Shown piece by piece: positions 34,648 through 42,980 of a stretch of DNA of 64,000 bases (positions are counted from its first letter, which is position 1; every line of letters starts with the position of its first letter). Both the position numbers and the translations under genes were made by a program. The notes under the pieces are model-generated. The model did not search any database. It had not been told where the DNA came from and saw only the letters and a list, made by a program, of their open reading frames with translations. This DNA is from JAKPUX01 sp035353815 (GTDB taxonomy: Bacteria; Zhuqueibacterota; Zhuqueibacteria; Residuimicrobiales; Residuimicrobiaceae): positions 62,001 to 126,000 of the forward strand of contig DAOQAG010000004.1 in the NCBI GenBank assembly GCA_035353815.1, in the 5' to 3' direction.

Positions 34648-34666
34648 TTCATTTGCAGGTAACTCC

Positions 34667-36883
34667 ATGCCCAAATCAACATGGTTTTTCGCGTTTCTGC
34701 TCCTTTCGGCCTTGCCGGCCGCGGCGGCCCGCGGCGCGACGCCGGATACCCTCGCCTTCATCAAGGGGGCGGATCTCTCCTTCATCCCTCAGATCGAGGA
34801 TTTGGGCGGTCTCTTCCTCGCCGGCGGCACCGCGGCGGATCCCCTCCAGATCATGAAGGAGCGCGGCCTCAATCTCGTCCGCCTCAAGCTCTGGCATACC
34901 CCGGTGCAGAATTACGACAATCTCGCCCGCGTTCTGGTCATGGCGCGGCGGATTAAAGCCAGCGGCCTGCGTTTCATGCTCGATTTCCATTATTCTGACA
35001 CCTGGGCCGATCCCGGCCATCAGACCAAGCCCGCCGCCTGGGCCGGCCTGCCTTTTACCACCCTGCGCGACAGCGTCTTTGCCTATTCGCGCAATGTCAT
35101 GGCGGCCCTGATAGCGCAGGGCACCCGCCCCGAGATCGTTCAGCCCGGGAACGAGATCACGCCCGGCCTGCTCTGGAATGACGGACGTGTGGGCGGAAGC
35201 TTTGAAACGGCAGTTCAGTGGCAGAACCTGGCCGCTCTGCTCAACGCGGCGATCGACGGCATCCGGCAGAGCGGCCCGGGAGCGGATTCGGTCCGTATCA
35301 TGATTCACATCGACCGCGGCGGCGATAACGCCCGCTGCCGCTGGTTCTTCGACAAGCTCATCGCCAACAAGGTGCCCTTCGACATCATCGGGCTCTCCTA
35401 TTACCCGTGGTGGCACGGCAGCCTCGACAAGGTCAAGGCCAACCTTGCTGATCTGTCCATCCGCTACGGCAAGGATCTGGTCATCGCGGAAACCGCCTAT
35501 CCCTGGACCCTGCAGTGGGCCGATAATGTCGGCAATATCGTCGGCAGCAGCAGCCAGCTGCTCAGCGGCTATCCCGCCACTGTCGAGGGTCAGCGCAGCT
35601 TCCTCCAGGATCTGCTGCAAATTGTCGAGGACGCGCCGCACCGCAGAGGCCGGGGTATGGTCTACTGGGCGCCGGACTATATCCCCGTGCCCGGGCTCGG
35701 CTCACCGTGGGAGAACAATGCCCTCTTCGATTTCAAGGGCAATGTGCTCTCATCGATGGAGGTCTTCGCCGCCACCCTGACCCCGAGCCCGCCCATCCAG
35801 GTCACGATGCGCCTCAACACCAGCACCCTGATGGACACCCTTCAGCCCTGGCACATGACCCAGATCCGCGGTGGCATTCTCAGCGGTGCCTTTACGACCA
35901 GCGACCTGCCCGACGGCCGCCGCGTCACCTGGGACCAGGAGAGCGGTCTGTGGCTGACCAGCGCCGGCGGGGATTACTGGCAGATCACCTTTCCGATGTA
36001 CCCGGGCGATTCTCTCGCCTTCAAGTTCTGGAGCGGCTTTTCCGCCCAAAAGCCCACCTTTCAGCGCCTCGGCTGGGAGGGACCTGTGGTCCTATCTGAG
36101 ATCACCTCGGCCAATCAGCGCCTGTTCGTCGCCGGAACCCGCGATACCGTTCTCCCCCTGCAGTATTTCAATTCGGCCGGCGAGGCCCGGCTGCAATACT
36201 GGCAGCCCTTTGCGCCCTACCCGGATTCGCTCAGCCTCTTTTTTCGGGTCAACATGGCCAAAGCGGCCGCAGCCGGCCGCTTCGATCCGGCTGTGCACAG
36301 CCCTGTCTCCGTCCGCGGCTGCCATGCCGGCGGAAGCTTCGACCAGCCCCTCAGCCGGGAGACGTACAGCGTCGCCGCCGGCTCCTTCTGGTCGGGGGTG
36401 GCGCGCATCGCGCGGGCGGAGATCCGGGCCGGCGATACCCTGCGTTACCGCTTTGCTTTTGCGAACGCCGGCCGCAACGGCGAAGAGAGCATCCTGGCGG
36501 AGCGGATCCTGCGTCTCGGCCCGACGCAGAGCGACACCACCCTGCACTGGACCATCTTCGATAACGGGCGCCCCAGCGCCGTGGAAAACACGGCCGCCGC
36601 AGAACTCCGCACCTTTCAGCTCGAGCAGAATTACCCCAACCCCTTCAACGGCGCCACCCGAATTTGCTATGTCCTGCACGAGCCGGGCCGGGTCTTGCTG
36701 ACAATCCATGATGTGCGCGGCCGCGAAGTGGCTTTGCTGGCGGACCAGCAGCAGACCGCCGGCTCGCATACCGTCACCTTTAATGCTGCTGCCGCCAGAG
36801 TGGACCTCCCCAGCGGCCTCTACCTCTGCCAGCTGACGGCAGGGATCTCCACGGCACGTTCCAAAATGATCCTGATCCGCTGA
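34667..36883 (+). CDS. Secreted GH53 endo-beta-1,4-galactanase with accessory modules and sorting domain
   Basis: GH53 enzymes cleave beta-1,4-galactan side chains of pectin. I start the 738-residue protein at the ATG at 34667, which opens the signal peptide (MPKSTWFFAFLLLSALPAAA); the longer reading starts inside a hairpin. The catalytic domain is ~28-365: FIKGADLSFIPQIEDLG, NLVRLKLWHTP and FMLDFHYSDTWADPG are family hallmarks. The acid/base is Glu163 (QPGNEITPG) and the nucleophile Glu275 (VIAETAYPW). Residues ~370-620 repeat modules A and B of the upstream protein (GDYWQITFPMYPGDSLAFKF). The C-terminus is a sorting-type domain (FQLEQNYPNPFNGATRICYV). Confidence 0.93.
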   Translation: MPKSTWFFAFLLLSALPAAAARGATPDTLAFIKGADLSFIPQIEDLGGLFLAGGTAADPLQIMKERGLNLVRLKLWHTPVQNYDNLARVLVMARRIKASGLRFMLDFHYSDTWADPGHQTKPAAWAGLPFTTLRDSVFAYSRNVMAALIAQGTRPEIVQPGNEITPGLLWNDGRVGGSFETAVQWQNLAALLNAAIDGIRQSGPGADSVRIMIHIDRGGDNARCRWFFDKLIANKVPFDIIGLSYYPWWHGSLDKVKANLADLSIRYGKDLVIAETAYPWTLQWADNVGNIVGSSSQLLSGYPATVEGQRSFLQDLLQIVEDAPHRRGRGMVYWAPDYIPVPGLGSPWENNALFDFKGNVLSSMEVFAATLTPSPPIQVTMRLNTSTLMDTLQPWHMTQIRGGILSGAFTTSDLPDGRRVTWDQESGLWLTSAGGDYWQITFPMYPGDSLAFKFWSGFSAQKPTFQRLGWEGPVVLSEITSANQRLFVAGTRDTVLPLQYFNSAGEARLQYWQPFAPYPDSLSLFFRVNMAKAAAAGRFDPAVHSPVSVRGCHAGGSFDQPLSRETYSVAAGSFWSGVARIARAEIRAGDTLRYRFAFANAGRNGEESILAERILRLGPTQSDTTLHWTIFDNGRPSAVENTAAAELRTFQLEQNYPNPFNGATRICYVLHEPGRVLLTIHDVRGREVALLADQQQTAGSHTVTFNAAAARVDLPSGLYLCQLTAGISTARSKMILIR

Positions 36884-36981
36884 TCTCTGCCGCTCGGCCG
36901 CTTGCGCGCCGCAGTCCAGGGCCGAGGCAGCGATGAGCAAACGCGCGCGTCATTCCGCTCCCGCAGCATGGTGAGGCCTTT

Positions 36982-39363
36982 ATGCAGCCCTGGTTGCATG
37001 GCAAGCCGGCGGTCAAAATTCTCCTGCCCTTCATTGCGGGCATCGCCTGCGCCCGCATCGCCGGAGGACCCTGGATACTCCCGGCCCTGGCTCTGGCCCT
37101 GCTGCTGCCTCTGGCCCTGATCGCCTTGCGCCACCGGCGCGAGCAGCTCTTTACCGTGGTGGTGGTGCTGGCCTGCTTCAGCGCCGGCGGACTGCGGCTG
37201 ATGCTCGCGCTGCAGCTGGTGGCGCAAGACGATGTGCGGCGGATGGCGGATTGGCCCGCACCGGTCAGTCTTGAGGGGACCATCAGCGCGCCGGTGGAAC
37301 GCAAGGGCGACCGGCAGCTCTTTGTGCTCGCCACCGATTCGCTCTGGAGTGAGGAGCGCGGTTTTGCGGTGCGCGGCCACACCCGGATCATCTTTTACGA
37401 TACCCTGCTGACCCTGCGGCAGGGCGACCGGCTGGTGGCCAAGGGGATGCTGCGTTCGCCGGCTGGAGCCGGCAATCCCGGCGGTTTCGACTATCGCGCC
37501 TGGCTCGCCGCCCAGGGGATTCACAGCCAGATGGGTGTGGCAGGACCGGCGCGCCTGCTCCTGCTCGCACGCGACCAGGACCCCCTGATCCAGCGGCTGC
37601 TGGTGCGCCCCCTGCGCGGCCATATTCTGCGCGTGGTCGACAGCACTCTTGACGGCGAGAGCCGCGCCCTGCTCAGTGCCCTCCTGGTCGGGGTGCAGAG
37701 TGACATCGACGATGAGTTGCGGCAGGAGTTCAGCGCGGTCGGCGTCGTCCACGTCCTGGCGGTCTCGGGCCTGCACGTCGGCTTCGTCCTGGCCGCCCTC
37801 TTGCTCGGCATCAATCTTCTGCGCATCCCCCATCGCGCGCGGCTGCCACTGCTGCTGGCGGCCCTCTGGATTTACACCCTGGTCACCGGCTCGGCACCGC
37901 CGGTGGTGCGTGCGGCGGTCATGGGCGCCCTGCTGCTGGCGGCGCCGGCTCTGCAGCGCCGCCTCGATCCCGTCAACGCCATCGCCCTGGCGGCGCTGGC
38001 GATCCTGCTCGCCAATCCGCTCGACCTGTTCGGGGCAGGATTCCAGCTCAGCTTCGCGGCCACCCTCGGTATCCTGCTGATCTACCGGCGCCTCGACCGC
38101 TGGGCCGCCGTGCAGCTTTCCTGGTGGCGCCGCTGGGACCATTCCTGGCGGAAATCGGCGCTGCAGCTGCTCATGGTCAGCCTGGCTGCCCAGGTGGCGA
38201 CCCTGCCGTTGACGGCCTGGTATTTCAATAACGTGCCGCTCTACGGTCTTCTCGCCAATCTGCTGGTGGTGCCGCTCTCCTCATTGATCGTCATGACCGG
38301 CTTTCTCGCAGTGACCGTCGCTGCGATCTCCTCCTGGGCGGGATTCATCGTGATGCAGTGCGATTGGCTCTTCCTCCAGGCGCTCATCCACCTCGTCAAG
38401 GGAACGGCGGCGCTGCCGGGCGCGGCGCTCGACATCGCCACCCCCTCGCTCTGGCTGCTCGCCCTCTGGTATCTGGCGCTGGGCCTGGTGCTCTCCTGGC
38501 CGCGGCCGCGGCTGGCCAAGGCCTGGCTGCTGGCGATGCTGGCAGTGGCGAACGGCTGGATCTGGAGCGAAGCCGTGCACCCGCGCCATGAGGCGCGGAT
38601 CCTTTTTTTCGATGCCGGCCAGGGCGATGCGGCCCTGCTCGCCTTTCCCAACGGCGTGCACCTGCTCATCGATGCGGGGGATGCCAATGCCCGTTTCGAC
38701 TGCGGCCGGAGTGTGATATTGCCCTGGCTGCGCCGCGAGGGCATTGCTGCTCTCGATGCCGTGTTCGTCACCCACTCGCACGCGGATCACGCCGGCGGTG
38801 TGGCAACCCTGCTGCGCCAGGGGCGCATCCGCACGCTCTATCATCCCGGCGGCACGGCACTGCCGGCCTTTCGCAGCCTCGACAGTCTCGCCCGCCGCTG
38901 CAACGTGGCGGTTCATGCCGGCACGGCCGGGAGCGATCTCTACCCGGCGCCGGGCGCCTGGCTGCGGATCCTGCAGGCGGGCGGCAGCGGCGGGGAACCC
39001 TGGGATGAAAACAACGGTTCAATGGTTATCCGGCTGCAATATGGCCGCAGGATTTTTCTCTTTCTTTCCGACATCGAGATCGCCGGCGAGGCCAGTCTGC
39101 TTGCCTGCGGAGATCTGCTGCCGTGTGATGTGGTCAAGGTGGCGCACCACGGCAGTCCGGGGGCCAGCTCGGAGGCGCTGCTCTCAGCCACGGCCGCGCA
39201 CTACGCTATCATCCCGGTGGGGCGCGGCAATGCTTTTCACCTGCCCTCAGCGGCGGTGGTGGCACGCTGGCAGGCCGCCGGCGCCCGGGTGCTGCGCACC
39301 GACGAGTCGGGGGCGGTCCTCTTCGCCAGTAACGGCGATACCCTGCGCTGCCTGAGGCCGTAG
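36982..39363 (+). CDS. comEC: DNA internalization competence protein ComEC/Rec2
   Basis: ComEC forms the inner-membrane channel that takes in single-stranded DNA during natural transformation. The 793-residue protein has an N-terminal DUF4131/OB-like region, the Competence domain with many helices (VGVVHVLAVSGLHVGFVLAA at ~245 and PPVVRAAVMGALLL). A C-terminal metallo-beta-lactamase domain begins at ~535 (ILFFDAGQGDAALL). Its metal site HSHADH (598-603) is intact, as are KVAHHGSPGASSE and the late His, so it could be an active nuclease. GTGAGG precedes the ATG. No other com genes are in the window. Confidence 0.95.
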   Translation: MQPWLHGKPAVKILLPFIAGIACARIAGGPWILPALALALLLPLALIALRHRREQLFTVVVVLACFSAGGLRLMLALQLVAQDDVRRMADWPAPVSLEGTISAPVERKGDRQLFVLATDSLWSEERGFAVRGHTRIIFYDTLLTLRQGDRLVAKGMLRSPAGAGNPGGFDYRAWLAAQGIHSQMGVAGPARLLLLARDQDPLIQRLLVRPLRGHILRVVDSTLDGESRALLSALLVGVQSDIDDELRQEFSAVGVVHVLAVSGLHVGFVLAALLLGINLLRIPHRARLPLLLAALWIYTLVTGSAPPVVRAAVMGALLLAAPALQRRLDPVNAIALAALAILLANPLDLFGAGFQLSFAATLGILLIYRRLDRWAAVQLSWWRRWDHSWRKSALQLLMVSLAAQVATLPLTAWYFNNVPLYGLLANLLVVPLSSLIVMTGFLAVTVAAISSWAGFIVMQCDWLFLQALIHLVKGTAALPGAALDIATPSLWLLALWYLALGLVLSWPRPRLAKAWLLAMLAVANGWIWSEAVHPRHEARILFFDAGQGDAALLAFPNGVHLLIDAGDANARFDCGRSVILPWLRREGIAALDAVFVTHSHADHAGGVATLLRQGRIRTLYHPGGTALPAFRSLDSLARRCNVAVHAGTAGSDLYPAPGAWLRILQAGGSGGEPWDENNGSMVIRLQYGRRIFLFLSDIEIAGEASLLACGDLLPCDVVKVAHHGSPGASSEALLSATAAHYAIIPVGRGNAFHLPSAAVVARWQAAGARVLRTDESGAVLFASNGDTLRCLRP

Positions 39364-39438
39364 CGGTTTCGTCAGGGCTGGAGGGTACCTCGAAGCAGAC
39401 CAGAACTGGATGCCCAACAACAGGAAATTTGTCCGGCT

Positions 39439-40047
39439 ATGGATTGGTTATATTATGAACGGGAGCTTTGGCGCGCCGGATTCCGCGGCGTCGCCGGGAT
39501 CGATGAGGCCGGCCGCGGTCCGCTGGCGGGACCGGTCGTCGCCGCCGCGGTCCTCTTTGCTCCGGAAGCCGCGCTCCTGCCCGGGATCAACGATTCCAAG
39601 AAACTTTCCGCCGCCCGCCGGGAGGCGCTCTACGCGCAGATCATGGCCGCCGCCCTCAGTGTCGGCGTCGGGGCCGCTTCGCCGGCGGAGATCGACAGCC
39701 TCAATATTCTCCAGGCCACCTATCTGGCCATGGAACGCGCCGTCGCCCGGCTCGAACCGCCCGCGGAGTTCCTCCTCGTCGATGGCACGGGGGTGCCCCG
39801 CTGCGGTGCACCGGCCCGGGCGATCGTCAAGGGCGATAACCTGAGCATGAGCATTGCGGCCGCGTCGATCATCGCCAAGGTAACCAGAGACCAGATCATG
39901 AACGAATTGCACCTCAGCCATCCCCAGTACGGCTTCGCCCGCCACAAGGGCTATCCGACCGCGGCGCATATCGACGCCATCCGCCGCTACGGGCTATCGC
40001 CGGTGCATCGCCGCTCCTTTCATCCCCGGGCACTGGAGAACCTTTAG
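39439..40047 (+). CDS. rnhB: Ribonuclease HII
   Basis: RNase HII removes ribonucleotides and RNA from RNA-DNA hybrids. The 202-residue protein has the complete DEDD active site: Asp22 and Glu23 (GIDEAGRGPLAGP), Asp114 (LLVDGTG) and Asp132 (KGDNLSMSIAAAS). The C-terminal YGFARHKGYPT is also standard. It stands two bases before the yraN gene, a common pairing in bacteria. Confidence 0.97.
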   Translation: MDWLYYERELWRAGFRGVAGIDEAGRGPLAGPVVAAAVLFAPEAALLPGINDSKKLSAARREALYAQIMAAALSVGVGAASPAEIDSLNILQATYLAMERAVARLEPPAEFLLVDGTGVPRCGAPARAIVKGDNLSMSIAAASIIAKVTRDQIMNELHLSHPQYGFARHKGYPTAAHIDAIRRYGLSPVHRRSFHPRALENL

Positions 40048-40049
40048 AG

Positions 40050-40439
40050 ATGGATAAACCCAATCGGCAGCAGCGCGTCGGCCGGGCCGGCGAGGATCAG
40101 GCCGCCCGCTACCTGGAGCAGCAGGGGTGCACGATCCTGGCGCGCAACTTTCGCACCCGGCATGGCGAGATCGATCTCATCGCCCGCGACCACCAGGTGC
40201 TGCTCTTCGTCGAGATCAAGACCTGTTCCGCCGATTCCTTCGGCCGGCCGGAGAGCTGGGTCACGCCGCTCAAGCAGCGCCGCATCGCCGGCGCTGCCCT
40301 CACCTGGATTCATCAGAACCACTGTGAAAATCAGGACTGCCGCTTCGACGTCATTGCCATCGACCTGCGCCAGGGTGAAGGCGGGCTGCAGCATATCCGC
40401 GATGCTTTCTGGATGCCCGACCTGGCAGGCCGCTATTGA
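40050..40439 (+). CDS. yraN: YraN/UPF0102 family nuclease-like protein
   Basis: This 129-residue protein belongs to the UPF0102 family, which has a Holliday-junction-resolvase-like (restriction endonuclease) fold. Key positions are GRAGEDQAARYLEQQG, the Glu-Asp pair HGEIDLIARD, FVEIKTC with the catalytic-type Glu-x-Lys, and RFDVIAID at the end. Its cellular role is not established. It lies two bases after rnhB and its stop overlaps the TTG of the next gene. Confidence 0.92.
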   Translation: MDKPNRQQRVGRAGEDQAARYLEQQGCTILARNFRTRHGEIDLIARDHQVLLFVEIKTCSADSFGRPESWVTPLKQRRIAGAALTWIHQNHCENQDCRFDVIAIDLRQGEGGLQHIRDAFWMPDLAGRY

Positions 40440-40771
40440 AGGCCCTGCTCAAAAAAATCGGACCTTGGCTCATCGAGCTCGCCAAATGGGGCGTTGTGAT
40501 CGTGCTGCTGCTGCCGCTGCGCAATGCCGGCAAGGAGGCCATCGATTTCAGCCGCGTGGTGCTGGGCATCCTGCTCTTCATCCTTTTCGCCGGCAAGATG
40601 TTCTATGACGCCATCCTCGACCAGTACAAGCGCAGCAAGGCCACCTCGGCCGGCGCGGAGATCATTGCCATGGTCGGCATGGTGGTCGTCATGGCCATCG
40701 TCGTCGCCCTGGTGGTGGTAAGCATCGGCCTGACGGTCTATTTTTATCTGCAGCAGGGATCGGCGCGCTGA
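40436..40771 (+). CDS. Small membrane protein of unknown function
   Basis: This 111-residue protein has about three hydrophobic segments (near 17-30, 42-58 and 76-103). The region between them is basic (DQYKRSKATSAGAE). It starts at TTG inside the yraN stop codon (TTGA overlap), so its translation probably depends on yraN. No family was recognised. The codon pattern matches its neighbours, which supports a real gene. Confidence 0.62.
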   Translation: MKALLKKIGPWLIELAKWGVVIVLLLPLRNAGKEAIDFSRVVLGILLFILFAGKMFYDAILDQYKRSKATSAGAEIIAMVGMVVVMAIVVALVVVSIGLTVYFYLQQGSAR

Positions 40772-40800
40772 ACCCGGCGAGCCCCCGGCAAGTTCTGCCC

Positions 40801-40925
40801 GGCGCGCTCGACCCGGCCTTCATCCGCGGCGTTCTTTACCCGGCGTTGAACCCGGCGCGCTCGACCCGGCCTTCATCCGCGGCACTCATCCGCGGCGTTC
40901 TTTACCCGGCGTTGTACCCGGCGCG
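40801..40925. repeat. Two-copy tandem intergenic repeat
   Basis: A 53-base unit starting GGCGCGCTCGACCCGGCCTT occurs at 40801 and again at 40854. The second copy carries an extra 13-base duplication (ACTCATCCGCGGC). CCCGGCG words occur many times throughout. It lies between the membrane-protein gene and tRNA-Thr and shows no coding potential. Confidence 0.8.
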
Positions 40926-40963
40926 AAGAAGCGCCTTCCGGGCGCAAATGGGCCATTTTTTGC

Positions 40964-40992
40964 TTGATTCCAATGGTATATTTGCATAAATT
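40964..40992 (+). promoter_or_regulatory. Promoter of tRNA-Thr
   Basis: TTGATT (40964-40969) and TAAATT (40987-40992) are 17 bases apart. Transcription from about 41000 gives a 25-base leader before the tRNA. Exactly the same hexamers and spacing precede the TPR lipoprotein gene, which strengthens both calls. Confidence 0.65.
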
Positions 40993-41024
40993 ATCAGGAT
41001 TTAAAATACAGGAAGTCATGCCAA

Positions 41025-41097
41025 GCCACCTTAGCTCAGTCGGTAGAGCGGCTCACTCGTAATGAGCAGGTCGTCGGTTCGATTCCGACAGGTGGCT
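41025..41097 (+). tRNA. tRNA-Thr (anticodon CGT)
   Basis: The 73-base sequence folds as a full cloverleaf. The acceptor GCCACCT pairs with AGGTGGC, the D-arm is TAGCTCAGTCGGTAGAGC, and the anticodon stem GCTCA/TGAGC encloses CTCGTAA (anticodon CGT, reading ACG). The variable loop is short and the T-arm is GTCGG-TTCGATT-CCGAC. The discriminator is T and CCA is not encoded. Confidence 0.96.
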
Positions 41098-41127
41098 CAT
41101 GCCATTTCTGCGGGTGGAGGCACGAAG

Positions 41128-42075
41128 ATGAACCCGAATCTGGAAAACATCATGAAAAAATGGACCATGGCCATTGTGCTGACGGTCTTTGGCACCGCTG
41201 CTCTGGCTTCGACTCCAGGCGGGACTGCAGGCTTTCAATTTCTCAAGACCCATACCAGCGCCCGTTCCGCCGCTATGGCAGGCGCCATGGTGGCGGTCAC
41301 CCCCGATTACGCTGCCCTTCATTTCAATCCCGCGGGCATCGCTGCAACCAGCAGCCGCTCCGGCAGCTTCAGCTACCTCCACCATCTCCTCGATTTCAAT
41401 GCCGGCCACATCACCTTCCTCCAGCCCGGGATCGGGCCGGGGGTGATCGCCGCGGCCATTGACTATATGGATTATGGTAATTTTGACCGCCGCGATCAGG
41501 ACAACCAGGATCTCGGCCAGTTCCACGCCGGCAGCATTGCCTTCACCGGCGCCTATGGCCTGCAGCCGCTGCCGCAACTCTACGCCGGCCTCTCCCTCAA
41601 GTACCTCCGCGCGGCGATCGATGACTATGCCTCGGATGCTGTGGCCGTCGATGGCGGCATACTCTACCGCATCCCCAGCCAGCAGCTTTCCCTCGGCGCC
41701 AGCTTTGGTAACGCCGGCAAGGTGCTCAGCGCCTTCGTGTCGACCCGGGATCCCCTGCCCACGGTGGTCCGCCTCGGCCTCACCAAGAGCCTCGCGCATT
41801 TACCCTTGATGCTCAGTCTGCAGCTCTACAAATACTCGGATGAGGAGTGGCACGGCGCCCTGGGCGGCGAGTTCACGGTTTATGAGAATGTTTTCCTGCG
41901 GCTCGGCTACGACCAGGCTGGACGGGAGATGCATGTCGACCAGTCCGGGGACCGGTTCGCCGGTGCCGCATTGGGCCTCGGCGCCATCTGGCGCGAGTAC
42001 CGCATTGATTATGCGATAAGTTCCATGGGCGCCCTGGGCGTGCTCAACCGCTTCACCCTCTCCGGCAGCTTCTGA
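41128..42075 (+). CDS. PorQ-like outer-membrane protein
   Basis: This 315-residue protein belongs to the same superfamily as PorV and is closest to PorQ. It begins with a signal peptide (MKKWTMAIVLTVFGTAALAS) eight codons in. The motif FLKTHTSARSAAMAGAMVAV followed by ALHFNPAGIA is the PorQ/PorV start. It ends with alternating barrel strands (FTLSGSF). I use the ATG at 41128, which has GGAGG upstream; an ATG at 41152 is possible. In Bacteroidetes PorQ is part of the type IX attachment complex. Other members of that complex are not in the window. Confidence 0.8.
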   Translation: MNPNLENIMKKWTMAIVLTVFGTAALASTPGGTAGFQFLKTHTSARSAAMAGAMVAVTPDYAALHFNPAGIAATSSRSGSFSYLHHLLDFNAGHITFLQPGIGPGVIAAAIDYMDYGNFDRRDQDNQDLGQFHAGSIAFTGAYGLQPLPQLYAGLSLKYLRAAIDDYASDAVAVDGGILYRIPSQQLSLGASFGNAGKVLSAFVSTRDPLPTVVRLGLTKSLAHLPLMLSLQLYKYSDEEWHGALGGEFTVYENVFLRLGYDQAGREMHVDQSGDRFAGAALGLGAIWREYRIDYAISSMGALGVLNRFTLSGSF

Positions 42076-42149
42076 TCGGCACACCCTGCGACCGCTGAAC
42101 CCGGCCGCGTCTCTGGATCTTCATCGCCTGCACGCAAAATGGTCATGCC

Positions 42150-42962
42150 ATGCCTACGGATCGTCAACACCCGGTCACGGTTCCAGGTCTGATCGAGTTC
42201 AAGCGCCGCGGCGACAAGATCGCCGCGCTCACCGCCTATGACTACAGCTTCGCCCGGCTCCTGGATGACGCCGGCATCGATGTGGTGCTCGTGGGCGATT
42301 CCGCTGCACAGGTCAGCGCCGGCCGCGAGTCCACTCTGCCCTTGACCATGGACGAGGCGCTTTACCACGCCCGCATGGTGCGCCGCGGCGTGCGCTCGGC
42401 CCTGCTGGTGGCCGACATGCCCTTTCTCTCCTACCAGGTCTCCCCGGAAGAAGCTCTGCGCAACGCCGGCCGCTTTTTCAAGGAGGCGGAGGTCGACGCG
42501 GTCAAGCTCGAGGGCGGCGCCACCATCGCCACTACGGTCCAGCGCCTGGTCCAGGCCGGCATGCCGGTCATGGGCCATATCGGCTTGACCCCCCAATCGG
42601 TCCGCCGCTTCGGGGGCTACCCGTTGCAGGGCAAGGAGGAGGGCACCGCCGAGCTGCTCCGGGTGGATGCCGAGGTGCTGCAGCAGGCCGGCATCTTTGC
42701 GCTGGTGCTGGAAAAGATTCCCGCCGAACTGGCCCGCCGGATCACCGCCGCCGTGGAGGTGCCGACCATCGGCATCGGGGCCGGCCCGCACTGCGATGGC
42801 CAGATCCTCGTGACCTATGATATGCTCGGCCTCTTTGAGGAGTTTCGTCCCAAATTCGTGCGCCGTTATGCCGATCTGGCGGCGGCGGTACGCCAGGCCT
42901 GCGGCCGGTACGGGGATGAGGTGCGCAGCGGCGCTTTTCCCGGATCCGAGGAGAGTTACTAG
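42150..42962 (+). CDS. panB: 3-methyl-2-oxobutanoate hydroxymethyltransferase
   Basis: PanB makes ketopantoate from 2-oxoisovalerate and methylene-tetrahydrofolate, the first committed step of pantothenate synthesis. The 270-residue TIM-barrel protein has LTAYDYSFARLLDDAGID, the metal-binding VGDSAAQV, and VPTIGIGAGPHCDGQILVTY with the catalytic-side Glu just before (LVLEKIP). Its stop is 18 bases before panC, so the two form an operon. Confidence 0.97.
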   Translation: MPTDRQHPVTVPGLIEFKRRGDKIAALTAYDYSFARLLDDAGIDVVLVGDSAAQVSAGRESTLPLTMDEALYHARMVRRGVRSALLVADMPFLSYQVSPEEALRNAGRFFKEAEVDAVKLEGGATIATTVQRLVQAGMPVMGHIGLTPQSVRRFGGYPLQGKEEGTAELLRVDAEVLQQAGIFALVLEKIPAELARRITAAVEVPTIGIGAGPHCDGQILVTYDMLGLFEEFRPKFVRRYADLAAAVRQACGRYGDEVRSGAFPGSEESY

Positions 42963-42980
42963 GAGTACAGGGAGCAGGTC

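Noticed and set aside
39410..39844. A + strand frame overlapping rnhB in another phase
   Set aside because: It is Arg/Ser/Pro-rich without motifs and the RNase HII frame has a complete active site.
40780..40940. Short CRISPR-like array
   Set aside because: There are only two long units without unique spacers of constant size; it is a plain tandem duplication.
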